DNA from: Proteiniphilum saccharofermentans
GTDB lineage: Bacteria; Bacteroidota; Bacteroidia; Bacteroidales; Dysgonomonadaceae
Direction of reading: 5' to 3'
Length of the DNA: 64,000 nucleotides
NCBI RefSeq assembly: GCF_900095135.1
Contig: NZ_LT605205.1
Coordinates: forward strand, 2,790,001 to 2,854,000
Positions within the stretch are counted from its first letter, which is position 1. Each line of letters opens with the position of its first letter. Below are positions 1-9,934 of this stretch, one piece after another. The notes under the pieces were generated by a model that had not been told where the DNA came from, ran no database searches, and saw only the letters and a program-made list of their open reading frames with translations. The position numbers and the translations under genes are program-made.

Positions 1-94
1 GTAATTACGGATCAATCCGATACTATCTCCCTTAAAAGTGGAAAATATTTTATAGAATATTCTTCTAAACGATAAGAGAAAGTGTCATAAATAA

Positions 95-157
95 TTATAA
101 CTACGTGAATTCGACGTAAGACCGTCATAGCTTAGGTCGAACTCACGTTATAACTAC
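95..157. repeat. Hairpin flanked by 10-bp direct repeats
   Basis: An imperfect inverted repeat has arms at 104-120 and 131-147, matching at 15 of 17 positions around a 10-base loop. It is bracketed by two exact copies of TTATAACTAC (95-104 and 148-157). A palindrome between short direct repeats resembles a miniature mobile element with a target duplication, but it could also be a hairpin near a transcript end. The rest of 1-180 shows no coding sequence. Confidence 0.45.
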
Positions 158-177
158 AAAAGTTTTCTATAATCAAA

Positions 178-219
178 AAACGGTCCGGACTGATCAGAAA
201 ATCAACCCGGACCGTTTTT
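178..219 (-). terminator. Rho-independent terminator of the sialic-acid operon
   Basis: Arms CGGTCCGG (181-188) and CCGGACCG (207-214) form a perfect 8-bp stem flanked by A-runs on one side and T-runs on the other, so it can act in both directions. It lies 18 bases beyond the stop of the last minus-strand gene, the MFS transporter, and is the natural end of that operon. Confidence 0.85.
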
Positions 220-236
220 GATCAGTTAATATAACC

Positions 237-1490
237 TTACTGGTAGGTGTATTCTTTTTTCGGTTTCAGGAATACAAGCAGGATAACAATAGCTGCCAAC
301 ACAATAACTGCCAGTTTGCTGAAATCAGCGCCCAGATGGCCCGCATCCATGGAACTTCCCAGAATACGGGTAATGGCATATCCACCGAAAACGCCCGCCA
401 TATTCATGATGCCGTATGCCGTTGCCCTGTATTTAGGTGAAATGATCTGACAAAGTATAGGCATATTATTGGCATCGAACATACCAAAACCAATACCGAA
501 AAGCATTGCCGCACCGATAAGACTGATATAACTATGCCCGAATCCCAACAGGATCAGTGAGGGAATAGTCAATCCCAATCCGATCACACTGGTATATACC
601 CTCCCCCGGATATTCTTCTGCACCCACCTGTCGGACATAGGACCACCGATCATCACCCCGATAAACGATGCCACAGCAATGGAAATGGTGGCAATAGGGC
701 CTGCCTGAGCCATAGGAACACCCAGGTTTGCCGTAAATAGTGTCGGCAACCAGTTTTTTGTCGCCCATCCGGGTAAACTCGGCGCCATAAAATAGAATAA
801 CATCACCCAGAAGGAGGCTGTGGCAAATAATACCGCAAATCCTTTCCATACAGGTTCTTTTTTCACTTTTATGCCCTGATCTGTTTCCGGAAGAGCAATC
901 GCATTCCCATGTCCCTTCTTTTCATGAAGGAAAAACACCAGTAATACCGCATATAGAATACCAATAATCCCGAACCAGTGAAAAACGGTATGCCATGAGT
1001 AAGTAGCCGCAATAGTCGCTCCAAATCCCCCGAGAGCCTGTCCGGCATACAATCCGGTCATATGGATACCTACCGCAAGCGAGCGAGTTTTATCGGAATG
1101 GTAGTCGGCGATCATGGCGAGTCCCGCCGGGATATACAACGCTTCACTCACCCCCATGAAAGCACGTAACCAATATACCTGTTCAAAGGTCTGTGCTATT
1201 CCCATACCATACGTTACCGTCGACCAGGTAAAAAGACTACCTACGATCAGCCATTTCCGGTTAATCCGGTCGGCAATGGCTCCCGCAAACGGACTGACCA
1301 GTCCGTAAATAAGCAGGAAAATTCCCATCAACCTCCCGAAATTTTCAGCTATAGCCAATTCTGCGATATCCATCTGCATGGAGGATTGCAGTGTCGACAG
1401 CATCTGCCTGTCAAGATAATTCAGCAATGCCACCATCCATAACAGTCCCACTACGATCCAGGGATATATTTTACTATTTTGAATCTTCAT
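237..1490 (-). CDS. nanT: MFS transporter, probable sialic acid uptake (NanT-like)
   Basis: This 417-residue inner-membrane protein has the 12-helix layout of the major facilitator superfamily, anion:cation symporter type. Its first helix is followed by NYLDRQ, and ADRINRKW sits in the loop between helices 2 and 3, a standard MFS signature. It is the last gene of the operon, 24 bases after the sialidase gene. The neighbouring lyase and sialidase make N-acetylneuraminate the best substrate guess; the sequence alone would also fit a hexuronate or other sugar-acid carrier. The gene symbol rests on context. Confidence 0.8.
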   Translation of the reverse strand: MKIQNSKIYPWIVVGLLWMVALLNYLDRQMLSTLQSSMQMDIAELAIAENFGRLMGIFLLIYGLVSPFAGAIADRINRKWLIVGSLFTWSTVTYGMGIAQTFEQVYWLRAFMGVSEALYIPAGLAMIADYHSDKTRSLAVGIHMTGLYAGQALGGFGATIAATYSWHTVFHWFGIIGILYAVLLVFFLHEKKGHGNAIALPETDQGIKVKKEPVWKGFAVLFATASFWVMLFYFMAPSLPGWATKNWLPTLFTANLGVPMAQAGPIATISIAVASFIGVMIGGPMSDRWVQKNIRGRVYTSVIGLGLTIPSLILLGFGHSYISLIGAAMLFGIGFGMFDANNMPILCQIISPKYRATAYGIMNMAGVFGGYAITRILGSSMDAGHLGADFSKLAVIVLAAIVILLVFLKPKKEYTYQ

Positions 1491-1514
1491 CGTGATATAA
1501 CCGATTCTCTATGA

Positions 1515-3137
1515 TTATTGGATCTCCTTTAATGAAACGGTTTGAAAAACCATATCGGCCTGGCTGCTCTCATAAAGGATACCGATAGTGGAATCATTTA
1601 CCGATGTAATACAGGAATATCCCCGTCCGTTATATTCATCCAGCAGGATATGTTTATCTTCCGGCCATGTATTGCCATCATCATAGCTGACTTTCAACGT
1701 AATATTGTCACGCCGTGACACAGAAGCAGGATTGACAAACAACAGCACAGATTTCTCAACACCATTTTCGTGATATGCATGCTTATGCAGGCTTGCCATA
1801 CAGGTAGGTTCTATGAGCGCTTTCCGGGAAGTGGGATGTTCCGTCCATGTATCTCCCAGGTCGGTAGTTGTGGCGATAGTCCGTCCGTTCACCTCTTCGT
1901 TTCCCCGGTTACGGTTATCCCGCATATTCAGCATAACCGACCCGTCGGATAATTGCACAGCCATACATTCGGTAGTATTTTTATGTGCGGGATTACCGGT
2001 CGTCCATGTTTTTCCACTGTCTTTGCTCCAGGTGATATTGGAAAACGGTTCACCCGTCTCGTCCCGTCCCTGTGTCGGGAATACCAATGTACCATCCGCC
2101 AGAGTGATTCCATGCCCCGGTGCAGGAGCAAACAGCCACCATTCTTTTTTCTTGATAGGGGTAATATTCACCGGCCCGCTCCAGGTTAATCCGTCATCGG
2201 TACTCTTCGTGATCAGGAATTGCGATGTTTCCTTTACACCGAATCCGGGTTGGGAACCTTTTGCCTGCCACTGGTGGATCCATCGGGTACTATCTTCGGT
2301 CATCCCTTCTACCCACTTCCCGGTCTCTCGGTCGAGTACGCCATGCATCCAAAGACCGGCTATATAGATATCACCGGTATTGTCATCCACCAGAATGCAG
2401 GCGTCGCTTACTCCGTTATACTTCTCCGGTAAACCACCCCATTCGTTCATATCCAACACGATCTGCATCGGATTCCATGTCCGGCCTCCGTCGGTACTTC
2501 GATTCAATCCTATGTCGATATGTCCCTGCAGGTCCCTCGCACTTTCATACCGGGCATCATAAATTGCCAGTAACGTTCCATTCTTCGATGTGGCCAATCC
2601 CGGAATACGCGAGGTATGCACACCATCCTGCATATGCCGGCGCACCGCCACACCCACTCTGAGGCTCTGTGTATCCACAGCAGGAATATGTACTTTTCCA
2701 ATATCCGTTGAAATGCTCTTACATTGCACCTTAATCCTGTGTGTCAGATCTATATTTTCTTTTAAAGTAACAGACACCCAGAATATAAGCGTATCTTCAG
2801 TAACGTTGAAATTATCTTTAAACGTAACGACAGACGCAGGGGGTTGTGCTTCCCCTATAAGCATATCGGTAGCAAAACGCCCTTCCTCGTCGGATTTAAA
2901 GAGTGATATCTGCCCGATATCGTTCAAATCGGTCGTCCCTTCCAGTGAAATGACAATTTTCTGCAGTGAGTAATCTTCCGGTTGTTGCCGGATCACTTCA
3001 ACTTTCAGTACAGGATTGGCATCCTTTCCCGTTAACACCGGGAGAACGGGACTATTGATCCCAACCTCTACATTATCGTCATATCCACATGACTGGAACA
3101 AGATTATTACAAATAATAGGGTAACTATTTTTTTCAT
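1515..3137 (-). CDS. nanH: Exo-alpha-sialidase lipoprotein (GH33)
   Basis: A lipoprotein signal ending in FQSC makes this a surface or periplasmic anchored enzyme of 540 residues. An N-terminal beta domain of about 150 residues resembles the sialidase-associated BNR_assoc_N region. The catalytic propeller starts at SRIPGLATS, which supplies the RIP arginine. Five Asp boxes (SxDxGxTW type) are visible: STDGGRTW, STDDGLTW, SKDSGKTW, TTDLGDTW and SYDDGNTW. EPTCMAS and GYSCIT are candidates for the catalytic Glu and Tyr. It would release terminal sialic acid from host glycans. It lies 7 bases after susD and before the transporter. Confidence 0.93.
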   Translation of the reverse strand: MKKIVTLLFVIILFQSCGYDDNVEVGINSPVLPVLTGKDANPVLKVEVIRQQPEDYSLQKIVISLEGTTDLNDIGQISLFKSDEEGRFATDMLIGEAQPPASVVTFKDNFNVTEDTLIFWVSVTLKENIDLTHRIKVQCKSISTDIGKVHIPAVDTQSLRVGVAVRRHMQDGVHTSRIPGLATSKNGTLLAIYDARYESARDLQGHIDIGLNRSTDGGRTWNPMQIVLDMNEWGGLPEKYNGVSDACILVDDNTGDIYIAGLWMHGVLDRETGKWVEGMTEDSTRWIHQWQAKGSQPGFGVKETSQFLITKSTDDGLTWSGPVNITPIKKKEWWLFAPAPGHGITLADGTLVFPTQGRDETGEPFSNITWSKDSGKTWTTGNPAHKNTTECMAVQLSDGSVMLNMRDNRNRGNEEVNGRTIATTTDLGDTWTEHPTSRKALIEPTCMASLHKHAYHENGVEKSVLLFVNPASVSRRDNITLKVSYDDGNTWPEDKHILLDEYNGRGYSCITSVNDSTIGILYESSQADMVFQTVSLKEIQ

Positions 3138-3144
3138 ACTTCAC

Positions 3145-4596
3145 TTATTTATCGTATCCAGGTGTTTGTGTAAGATTCGGATTTCTGTTAATAGATGCCT
3201 GAGCGATCGGCCATAGCAATACATTCAATTCATTCTCACGTCCTTCCAGATAGGAATTTTTTTCAAAAGCTACACCGAAACGAATGTAATCCCACCAAAG
3301 CTTTCCTTCTGCGGCAAATTCTTTCAGTCGTTCATTCAATATAGCCTCTTCAATTGCGGTGGAAGATAATCCGGATGCATAAAAATCTTTTATCCCATAG
3401 GCTCTTTCAGCAATTTTATTCAGTGCAACGAGTGCACCGGCCAAATCCTGTTTCGCCAGTTTTATCTCGGCATCGAACAACAAAGCATCGGCATAACGAT
3501 ACACAATTATATCCGAATCAAAGATCCGTGTTCCATTCGTCCATTCACCGGCAAATTTATTGATCCACTGAAATGTTGCATTCTTCGGCTCATCGAAATA
3601 AGTTTCAAAACTCACTTCCGTCCTCTGATCCCTCTCATCTTCCGAAAGGACTGCTTTATATTCTTCCGTATAGAAACACCATTGCTGATGACTTCCTACT
3701 TTTACGGGATTTTCGATAGCTTTCTCCGAAACATATTGTGAGGGAACAAGATAATCGGCTGGATAACCACCCGTATATTCATCTTTGATATAACTCCAGG
3801 CGAAAATGATCTCTTTTCCCATCTCATTTTCAAAAACAGCAGAGAACGTTTCTTCCAGACCATAGGAGGAATTGCCCAATACAGCAGTAATAGCTGTAGC
3901 TGCTGCATCCAGGTTAGCTTGCCCTCCGTTCCTTACCTTATACATCCACAGGTTGTAATCGGCCTTCAGCATATTAATGGAACCTGCTGAAGCAAGATTC
4001 CTGTCTGTTATAGCTGACGGCACCAACGACAATGCCTGTGCTATATCATCGTTTACCTGTTGAAACACTTTATCTGCCGGATCTCGTTCAGGAAAAAGCC
4101 CATCCTGTTTATCGGATTCAAAGCCATCCAGTAATACCGGAGCATCTCCCCATACACGGCCTATCCAGTAATAACAGAAAGCCCTCACATAATAAGCATT
4201 CGCCAATACTTTATTTTTAGCTTCTTCACTGTTAAAGGCAATATCCGGTGTATATCTGAGGATCAGGTTTGCCTGATTGATGGTAGTGTACAGATCTTCC
4301 CAGTTTGCATATCCGTGATTGGTAGGTATCTGGTTTTGATAAACCTGATCACGAGCGGTCTGTCCGGTCAATCCGTCACCCCACAATCCTGTGCGGTATT
4401 CTCCCCAATACATATAACCCTGGGAAAAAGTCGATCTGAATTTATTATATAAACCATACATGGCAGAGGTAGCATCTCCTTCATCCTGCCACATTGAATT
4501 TGCTGATACTTCACTTTTTTGTTGAATATCCAGATCGGCGTGACAAGCAGTCAGTACCGCAAAAATCGTCAATAGTAGTATCGTTTTAAGTCTCAT
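3145..4596 (-). CDS. SusD/RagB-family glycan-binding lipoprotein
   Basis: This 483-residue protein starts with a lipoprotein signal ending in LTAC and continues with the alpha-helical SusD fold; a C-terminal RagB/SusD segment (LNERLKEFAAEGKLWWDYIRFG) is clearly visible. SusD proteins sit on the outer-membrane surface as the lid of the paired SusC channel and bind the glycan. It follows susC by 26 bases and precedes the sialidase, so the ligand is probably a sialylated oligosaccharide or free sialic acid. That specificity is inferred from neighbours only. Confidence 0.92.
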   Translation of the reverse strand: MRLKTILLLTIFAVLTACHADLDIQQKSEVSANSMWQDEGDATSAMYGLYNKFRSTFSQGYMYWGEYRTGLWGDGLTGQTARDQVYQNQIPTNHGYANWEDLYTTINQANLILRYTPDIAFNSEEAKNKVLANAYYVRAFCYYWIGRVWGDAPVLLDGFESDKQDGLFPERDPADKVFQQVNDDIAQALSLVPSAITDRNLASAGSINMLKADYNLWMYKVRNGGQANLDAAATAITAVLGNSSYGLEETFSAVFENEMGKEIIFAWSYIKDEYTGGYPADYLVPSQYVSEKAIENPVKVGSHQQWCFYTEEYKAVLSEDERDQRTEVSFETYFDEPKNATFQWINKFAGEWTNGTRIFDSDIIVYRYADALLFDAEIKLAKQDLAGALVALNKIAERAYGIKDFYASGLSSTAIEEAILNERLKEFAAEGKLWWDYIRFGVAFEKNSYLEGRENELNVLLWPIAQASINRNPNLTQTPGYDK

Positions 4597-4622
4597 AATT
4601 TTAGATTTTTATTATGTGAGGT

Positions 4623-7600
4623 TTAGAATGTAACTTTTACACCTACCGAATATCTCCGGATAGGGGGATAGTTATAATAACTGGCATTATAGGTAGTAGA
4701 TGCTCCTACTTCGGGAGATACTCCTTCCACGTGCGTAAAATAATGTAAGTTATTCCCCGACAGTGTAATGGCTAAATTCTGAATCCCGAATTTAGTCAGT
4801 TTAACAGGAGGAATATTATATTGCAGGCTCACTTCGCGGATACACAGGTAGTCACCTTTATAGTTAAATATATTGGACGTTCTGCTGAAGTTGGCATTTC
4901 CGTCGTCCGGGTCATTTGCCGTAAAGCGGGCATATTTCGTATCATCTCCCGGTTGTTTCCAGGTCTCTTTTACTTTATCTATCAGGGTATAATTATTGGC
5001 AAACGTATTCATAAAATAACGCATCTCTGAATTATTGTTGATAGAGTGTCCTAATGCCCAATCCAGGAAAATATTCAGCGACACATTCTTATAAGTGAAA
5101 CTATTGTTCAGCCCTCCTGTAGAATGGGGAACGGTATATCCCAGGAAAAACTGGTCCTGACTATCGATATAATCTTTCCCGTCTCTGGTCAGACTGCCCG
5201 GACGGTTCTTCCACTCATAGTCTCCAATCTCTTTGCGTCCGGCAATTCTTTTTTCGTCCGAATGACGGTATCCTTTCGCAGAATTATCATACATGGCGTT
5301 ATCGGCCTGAGCCTGTGTTTCTATTATATAATCCACCATATATCCGTAATACCGGTAAAGCGGCTCTCCTTCGGCAGTTCCCCCGAAAGCGGTTCCATCG
5401 GCCAGGGTAATACCACCGATACGGTTACGGTCACGCCCGTTATCCGGAAGTTTCAATACCTTGTTTTTTACAAAACTCCATGTAAGCTTTGATGCCCATT
5501 CGAAATCTTTGGTTTGAATATTGGTCGAACCGATCTCTATATCGAATCCGTAAAACTTCACTTCTCCGATATTGGTTTGTACATTGGCAAAACCGGTCGT
5601 ATTAGGAAGCTCCTTACTGAAAAGGAGATTTTCCGTTCTTTTGTCGAAATAGTCCGCATTCAGCGTTAACCGGTTATTGAACAGTGATAAATCAAATCCC
5701 AAATCCAATTGGGTGGAGGTTTCCCACGTCAGATCCAGATTCGGCATGGTGGAGGGGACAATACCCGCAATACCGTCATATTTTGCATTCGTAGAATATC
5801 TTCCATACGCATCGTATAATCCGATTGCATTATTTCCCGTTTGCCCATAACTGACCCTTAATTTCAGATCATCCAGATTTTTGATCCCTTGCATGAAATC
5901 TTCATCCGATATAATCCAACCGGCAGATGCTCCCGGGAAAAAACCCCATTGATTACCCGGTGCAAAACGGGAAGAGGCATCCTGACGGAATGTGGCCGAA
6001 AAAAGATATTTCTTTTTAAAATCATAAGATAACCGCCCAAAATAGCCGATGGTAACATCCTCCGTATAATTGCTGGTTGCATTCTTCTTATTCGGCCCGG
6101 CTGTCAGTGTCGGCACTTTATCAGAACTCGCTCCATCAACTTGTGCAGCCAGTGCCTGATTGATATCTTTCTGATAGGAATATCCACCCATTACAGAAAA
6201 GGAATGATTATCAATTCCTTTATTATAGGTTGCATATACTTCCAGTTTATCCCGCCTGAGTTCACCAAAAGAAGAACTGGCCGGACGTAATCCGTTAAAT
6301 TCATTCGCTTTTTGAAAACTATCGTTCTTATAATGATGATTATAGGTCGATAGTTGAGCCTCTGCCTTAAGGCCGTCTATGATCCGATAAGTCAGCTTAC
6401 CAAATGCCGACAGACGTTTGTTTTCCTGGCTCTGATCATTATAATAGGCATACCATAATGGGTTGGGAGAAGTGGCATTATATCCTTTAGTGGGGGTTCC
6501 GTCTTCATTGTATTTCTTTTGTGTAGGAGGAGTTGCCAGACCACGGGAAATAACATTCATCTGGTTTTCATATTCCTGCGATTCTGTACGGGAATAATCA
6601 AATCCTCCCATAAACGACAAGAACTTATTAATATTCACATCAATATTACTTCGCAAATTTAAGCGTGAATAATTGGTTGCAATAGCGACACCGGCATCAT
6701 CCGTGTATCCTAAACTGATATTATACCGAACACCTTCGTTTCCTCCGTCAAGTCCCACATAATAATTCTGCCACATCGCTTGTTTATAAATCTCATCCTG
6801 AAAATTATTATCCTGAAAGATCAGGGTTTTCGTAGGATCCAATGGATCCGGCATGGAGTGATAACCAGCCGGCACAGATTCTCCATCGCCCAGATAGCGT
6901 GTTGAATAAATGGAAGAAGCTGTATTACCGGAACTGGCCGAATAGCCGTCCATCCAATTAAACCGTGCATTCGGGCCTACTGCAACGGCCGGACGCACAA
7001 TACTCAAATAATCGGCTGCATTCATGAATTTATATAAAGTTGCAGCTTCCTGTAATGCCACATTGGCTTCAAAAGTAATGTTAGGGGCTTTATTGATCGA
7101 CCCCTTCTTCGTTGTGATCAATACTACTCCATTTGAAGCTCTTGATCCGTAAATGGCTGTCGAAGCAGCATCCTTTAACACTTCTATGGATTCGATATCA
7201 TTCGGATTAATCCCGCTGAACGCTCTTTCCACTCCATCAACCAGAATAAGCGGTTCATTACTTTTATTAATAGAGGAACCTCCCCTGATACGGATGGTTG
7301 CATCTGCACCGGGAGTATTATCGTTGGAATATATCCGGGTACCCGCTATTTTTCCTTTCAATCCTTCACCTACAGTACTGATCGGAATATTCTGCAATAC
7401 TTCTCCTCCTACTTTTGTAATAGCAGAAGTTACGGTACGCCTGGATTGCGTTCCATACCCTACAACGACAACCTCATCCAATCCCACGGTCGAAACATTC
7501 AGTACAACATTGATACGTTCTTGATTCGTGATCCTTATCTCCTGAGGTTGAAATCCTACATAAGAAAATTCTAAAGTGGCTCCCTGAGGCACTTTTATTT

Positions 7601-7787
7601 CAAAATTACCATCTATACCCGTGACTGTTCCGTGTGTAGTGCCTTTGACTACTACAGAAACGCCCGGCAACGTTTCTCCTTCATTATCATGCACTACCCC
7701 CGTAACGGTTATTTCCTGTGCCATAAGGAAAGATAATGAAGCAAACAAGAAAATAAAAAAGGCTAAAAATCGACAAATTTTTCTCAT
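4623..7787 (-). CDS. SusC/RagA-family TonB-dependent outer-membrane transporter
   Basis: The 1054-residue protein has a signal peptide (cleavage near LMAQ), a carboxypeptidase-regulatory-like domain (about residues 25-105), a TonB plug with RGGSSINKSNEPLILVDG, then LKDAASTAIYGSRASNGV, and a long beta-barrel ending in the C-terminal aromatic VKVTF. It imports glycans through the outer membrane using TonB energy, paired with the SusD encoded next to it. In the Bacteroidota sialic-acid system it would deliver sialic acid to the periplasm. There is no STN domain for anti-sigma signalling, which fits control by the GntR gene instead. Confidence 0.95.
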   Translation of the reverse strand: MRKICRFLAFFIFLFASLSFLMAQEITVTGVVHDNEGETLPGVSVVVKGTTHGTVTGIDGNFEIKVPQGATLEFSYVGFQPQEIRITNQERINVVLNVSTVGLDEVVVVGYGTQSRRTVTSAITKVGGEVLQNIPISTVGEGLKGKIAGTRIYSNDNTPGADATIRIRGGSSINKSNEPLILVDGVERAFSGINPNDIESIEVLKDAASTAIYGSRASNGVVLITTKKGSINKAPNITFEANVALQEAATLYKFMNAADYLSIVRPAVAVGPNARFNWMDGYSASSGNTASSIYSTRYLGDGESVPAGYHSMPDPLDPTKTLIFQDNNFQDEIYKQAMWQNYYVGLDGGNEGVRYNISLGYTDDAGVAIATNYSRLNLRSNIDVNINKFLSFMGGFDYSRTESQEYENQMNVISRGLATPPTQKKYNEDGTPTKGYNATSPNPLWYAYYNDQSQENKRLSAFGKLTYRIIDGLKAEAQLSTYNHHYKNDSFQKANEFNGLRPASSSFGELRRDKLEVYATYNKGIDNHSFSVMGGYSYQKDINQALAAQVDGASSDKVPTLTAGPNKKNATSNYTEDVTIGYFGRLSYDFKKKYLFSATFRQDASSRFAPGNQWGFFPGASAGWIISDEDFMQGIKNLDDLKLRVSYGQTGNNAIGLYDAYGRYSTNAKYDGIAGIVPSTMPNLDLTWETSTQLDLGFDLSLFNNRLTLNADYFDKRTENLLFSKELPNTTGFANVQTNIGEVKFYGFDIEIGSTNIQTKDFEWASKLTWSFVKNKVLKLPDNGRDRNRIGGITLADGTAFGGTAEGEPLYRYYGYMVDYIIETQAQADNAMYDNSAKGYRHSDEKRIAGRKEIGDYEWKNRPGSLTRDGKDYIDSQDQFFLGYTVPHSTGGLNNSFTYKNVSLNIFLDWALGHSINNNSEMRYFMNTFANNYTLIDKVKETWKQPGDDTKYARFTANDPDDGNANFSRTSNIFNYKGDYLCIREVSLQYNIPPVKLTKFGIQNLAITLSGNNLHYFTHVEGVSPEVGASTTYNASYYNYPPIRRYSVGVKVTF

Positions 7788-7865
7788 CTTTGTAATGATT
7801 TTAAGATATTCGTGTTTTAAAATTATTGTGGAAAGGGGTACTATTTGCAGGATGTATCCCTTTCT

Positions 7866-8777
7866 CTATTTTCCCCAAAAACCGATTTCTTTCAGGTCTT
7901 TTCTGAGAGAATCGTATTCTTCTTTTTCAAACGGAGCAATGGGTAAACGACATCCTCCGCATTCGATTCCGATCAAATTCATAATGGCTTTCCCGCCTCT
8001 TACACCTCCTCCGTATTTGATAATTACTTTGACAATTTCAATGGATTGCATCTGGAATGCCCGGGCAGACGCAAGATCTCCCTCTTCCATTGCTTTCATG
8101 ATATTCAAATACACGGAAGGCGAATAATTATATGTACTTCCTACACCGGCAACCGCACCCAACGCCAGTCCGCAGACAAGCATCTCGTCATACCCGTGCA
8201 ATACTTCGAACGCTCCATCATCAAGATGGATACAGTCTCCCATTTCCATCAGGTTGTTGTGCGTATACTTCACACCGGCCAGATTGGGAATCTCTTGTTT
8301 TCCTTCCTGTAAAAATTGCGCAACGGATAGACTGACTCCCGTCATCGAAGGCATGTTGTAATAATAGAACGGAAGTTCGGGAGCCGCGGCTGCAACAGGT
8401 TTGAAAAAACCGATCAGGTCACGCACCGAGGCAGGTTTAAAAAAACCGGGAGCAATGGACCCCACACCCCAGGCTCCGGTCTCTGCCGCGTGACGGGAAA
8501 GTTTCACCGACTCACGCTGGTTATCACTACCCACATGTGCAATTACTTTAAAACGTCCCCTGGCAGCTTTCACCCAATGTTCCAGAATCTGTTTTCTCTC
8601 TTCTGTCGTCAATGATGTGAATTCGCCCGTGGTTCCACACACAAATACTCCCGAAATACCCGAATCGACGATATGCTGTGCATATTGACCTATGACAGCA
8701 TAATGAATATCGCCATTCGGATACATGGGGGTAAATGTCGCGGCTACTAATCCTTTCAATTTTTGATAATTTTTCAT
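7866..8777 (-). CDS. nanA: N-acetylneuraminate lyase
   Basis: A 303-residue member of the DHDPS/NAL class I aldolase family, the usual length. The GTTGE motif near residue 48 and YYYNMPS supply the substrate-binding turn and catalytic tyrosine; GVKYTHNN carries the Schiff-base lysine. It would cleave N-acetylneuraminate into ManNAc and pyruvate in the cytoplasm. Assignment to NAL rather than dihydrodipicolinate synthase rests on the NAL-type tail and on neighbouring sialidase, mutarotase and transporter genes. It lies 53 bases after nanM and 78 bases before susC. Confidence 0.92.
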   Translation of the reverse strand: MKNYQKLKGLVAATFTPMYPNGDIHYAVIGQYAQHIVDSGISGVFVCGTTGEFTSLTTEERKQILEHWVKAARGRFKVIAHVGSDNQRESVKLSRHAAETGAWGVGSIAPGFFKPASVRDLIGFFKPVAAAAPELPFYYYNMPSMTGVSLSVAQFLQEGKQEIPNLAGVKYTHNNLMEMGDCIHLDDGAFEVLHGYDEMLVCGLALGAVAGVGSTYNYSPSVYLNIMKAMEEGDLASARAFQMQSIEIVKVIIKYGGGVRGGKAIMNLIGIECGGCRLPIAPFEKEEYDSLRKDLKEIGFWGK

Positions 8778-8830
8778 TTTAACAAATTAACAATTAATAC
8801 TTTATAAATAATACAGTAGAATATGCCGGA

Positions 8831-9934
8831 TTATTTTTCCAGTGGTATGATCTGTCCCTCATAGACAGAGGGTGTTCTTATTCCGGGTTTTATTTCTCCG
8901 CTGGTAATATAAAAATTATTTTCCCGTACGGCGATATTGGTGGTGACCGGAACGGAAAAAGGCAGGATTTCCTCATGAACAAATCTGTGCGATATACGAT
9001 CATATACCCTGAGGATATTTTCAAAACCGGGGTGCTCATATGATCCGGGAAATAATTTCGTAACGCCTCCTAAAAAGACAATGTTCTCCGAGTGTACAAA
9101 TGCTGTTCCCGCCATCACCGGAAAAAATCCCTGAAGACGTGTCCATCTATTCACAAAAGGGTCATACATATGCCCATCGGTTAGTATCTCCACATAACCG
9201 GACGAACGATAATCCCTTCCACTGAAGAGGTAAAAAACCGGAGACTCTCCGTTTTCAATGGCAACACTCACTGCGTAACCCCGTGCATTACCGTCCCAGG
9301 AAGGCAAAGCGACCCATCCTTTGTCCTTATGGTCAAGGTCTAATACGAAAAAGTGATTTGTGGCATTTTCTTCACTCATCTTTTCCTGACCTCCGGCTAT
9401 ATATATTTTATTATTCAGAAGCGCACCTGTAGCATTGGCTAAGGGAACCGGCAGGGAAGGCCAATCATAAGAGATTTTAAAAACTCCCCCTTCCTTATAG
9501 ATAAGAAAGACATCATCAAAGCACCGTTTCATGTCACATCCGCCTATACACAGCAGGCCTTCTGCCAATTGTATGGACACGCCATAGGCAATAGCTGCAG
9601 GCAGAAAATCAGTTATAATCCCCCATTGAAAATCCATGGTGTCCGTATGTGCATGATACAGTGTTCTCTCCCAATTCTTTTTTCCTCCTTCCCATGGCAT
9701 CTTATCCGGAAAATTTGCTCCTCCCGCAATAATCAGTTCATTGCCGACAAATCCGGAAAATACACCCGCAACCCCTCTGTTCTCTTCCTTATCCTGAAGG
9801 GAAGGAAGGGAATTCGAATTATTCCATTGTATCTCCCATTCTAGCTGACAAGGCAATGGTAGATTATCCATTGTATACATAACAGCTGTAATACTCATGG
9901 CAATTAAAAAAGATATTATTGTTTGACAACGCAT
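8831..9934 (-). CDS. nanM: Cyclically permuted sialic-acid mutarotase (NanM family)
   Basis: This 367-residue protein has an N-terminal signal sequence and kelch-type propeller blades, seen as IIAGGANFPDKMPWEGG, LLCIGGCD, IYIAGGQEK and IVFLGGVTK. The family, known from Bacteroidota as cyclically permuted mutarotases, interconverts alpha and beta anomers of N-acetylneuraminate in the periplasm after sialidase action. Its ATG lies inside the end of the GntR regulator gene with a 19-base overlap, so translation is probably coupled. An internal ATG 12 codons in would shorten the signal, so I keep the first. Confidence 0.88.
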   Translation of the reverse strand: MRCQTIISFLIAMSITAVMYTMDNLPLPCQLEWEIQWNNSNSLPSLQDKEENRGVAGVFSGFVGNELIIAGGANFPDKMPWEGGKKNWERTLYHAHTDTMDFQWGIITDFLPAAIAYGVSIQLAEGLLCIGGCDMKRCFDDVFLIYKEGGVFKISYDWPSLPVPLANATGALLNNKIYIAGGQEKMSEENATNHFFVLDLDHKDKGWVALPSWDGNARGYAVSVAIENGESPVFYLFSGRDYRSSGYVEILTDGHMYDPFVNRWTRLQGFFPVMAGTAFVHSENIVFLGGVTKLFPGSYEHPGFENILRVYDRISHRFVHEEILPFSVPVTTNIAVRENNFYITSGEIKPGIRTPSVYEGQIIPLEK

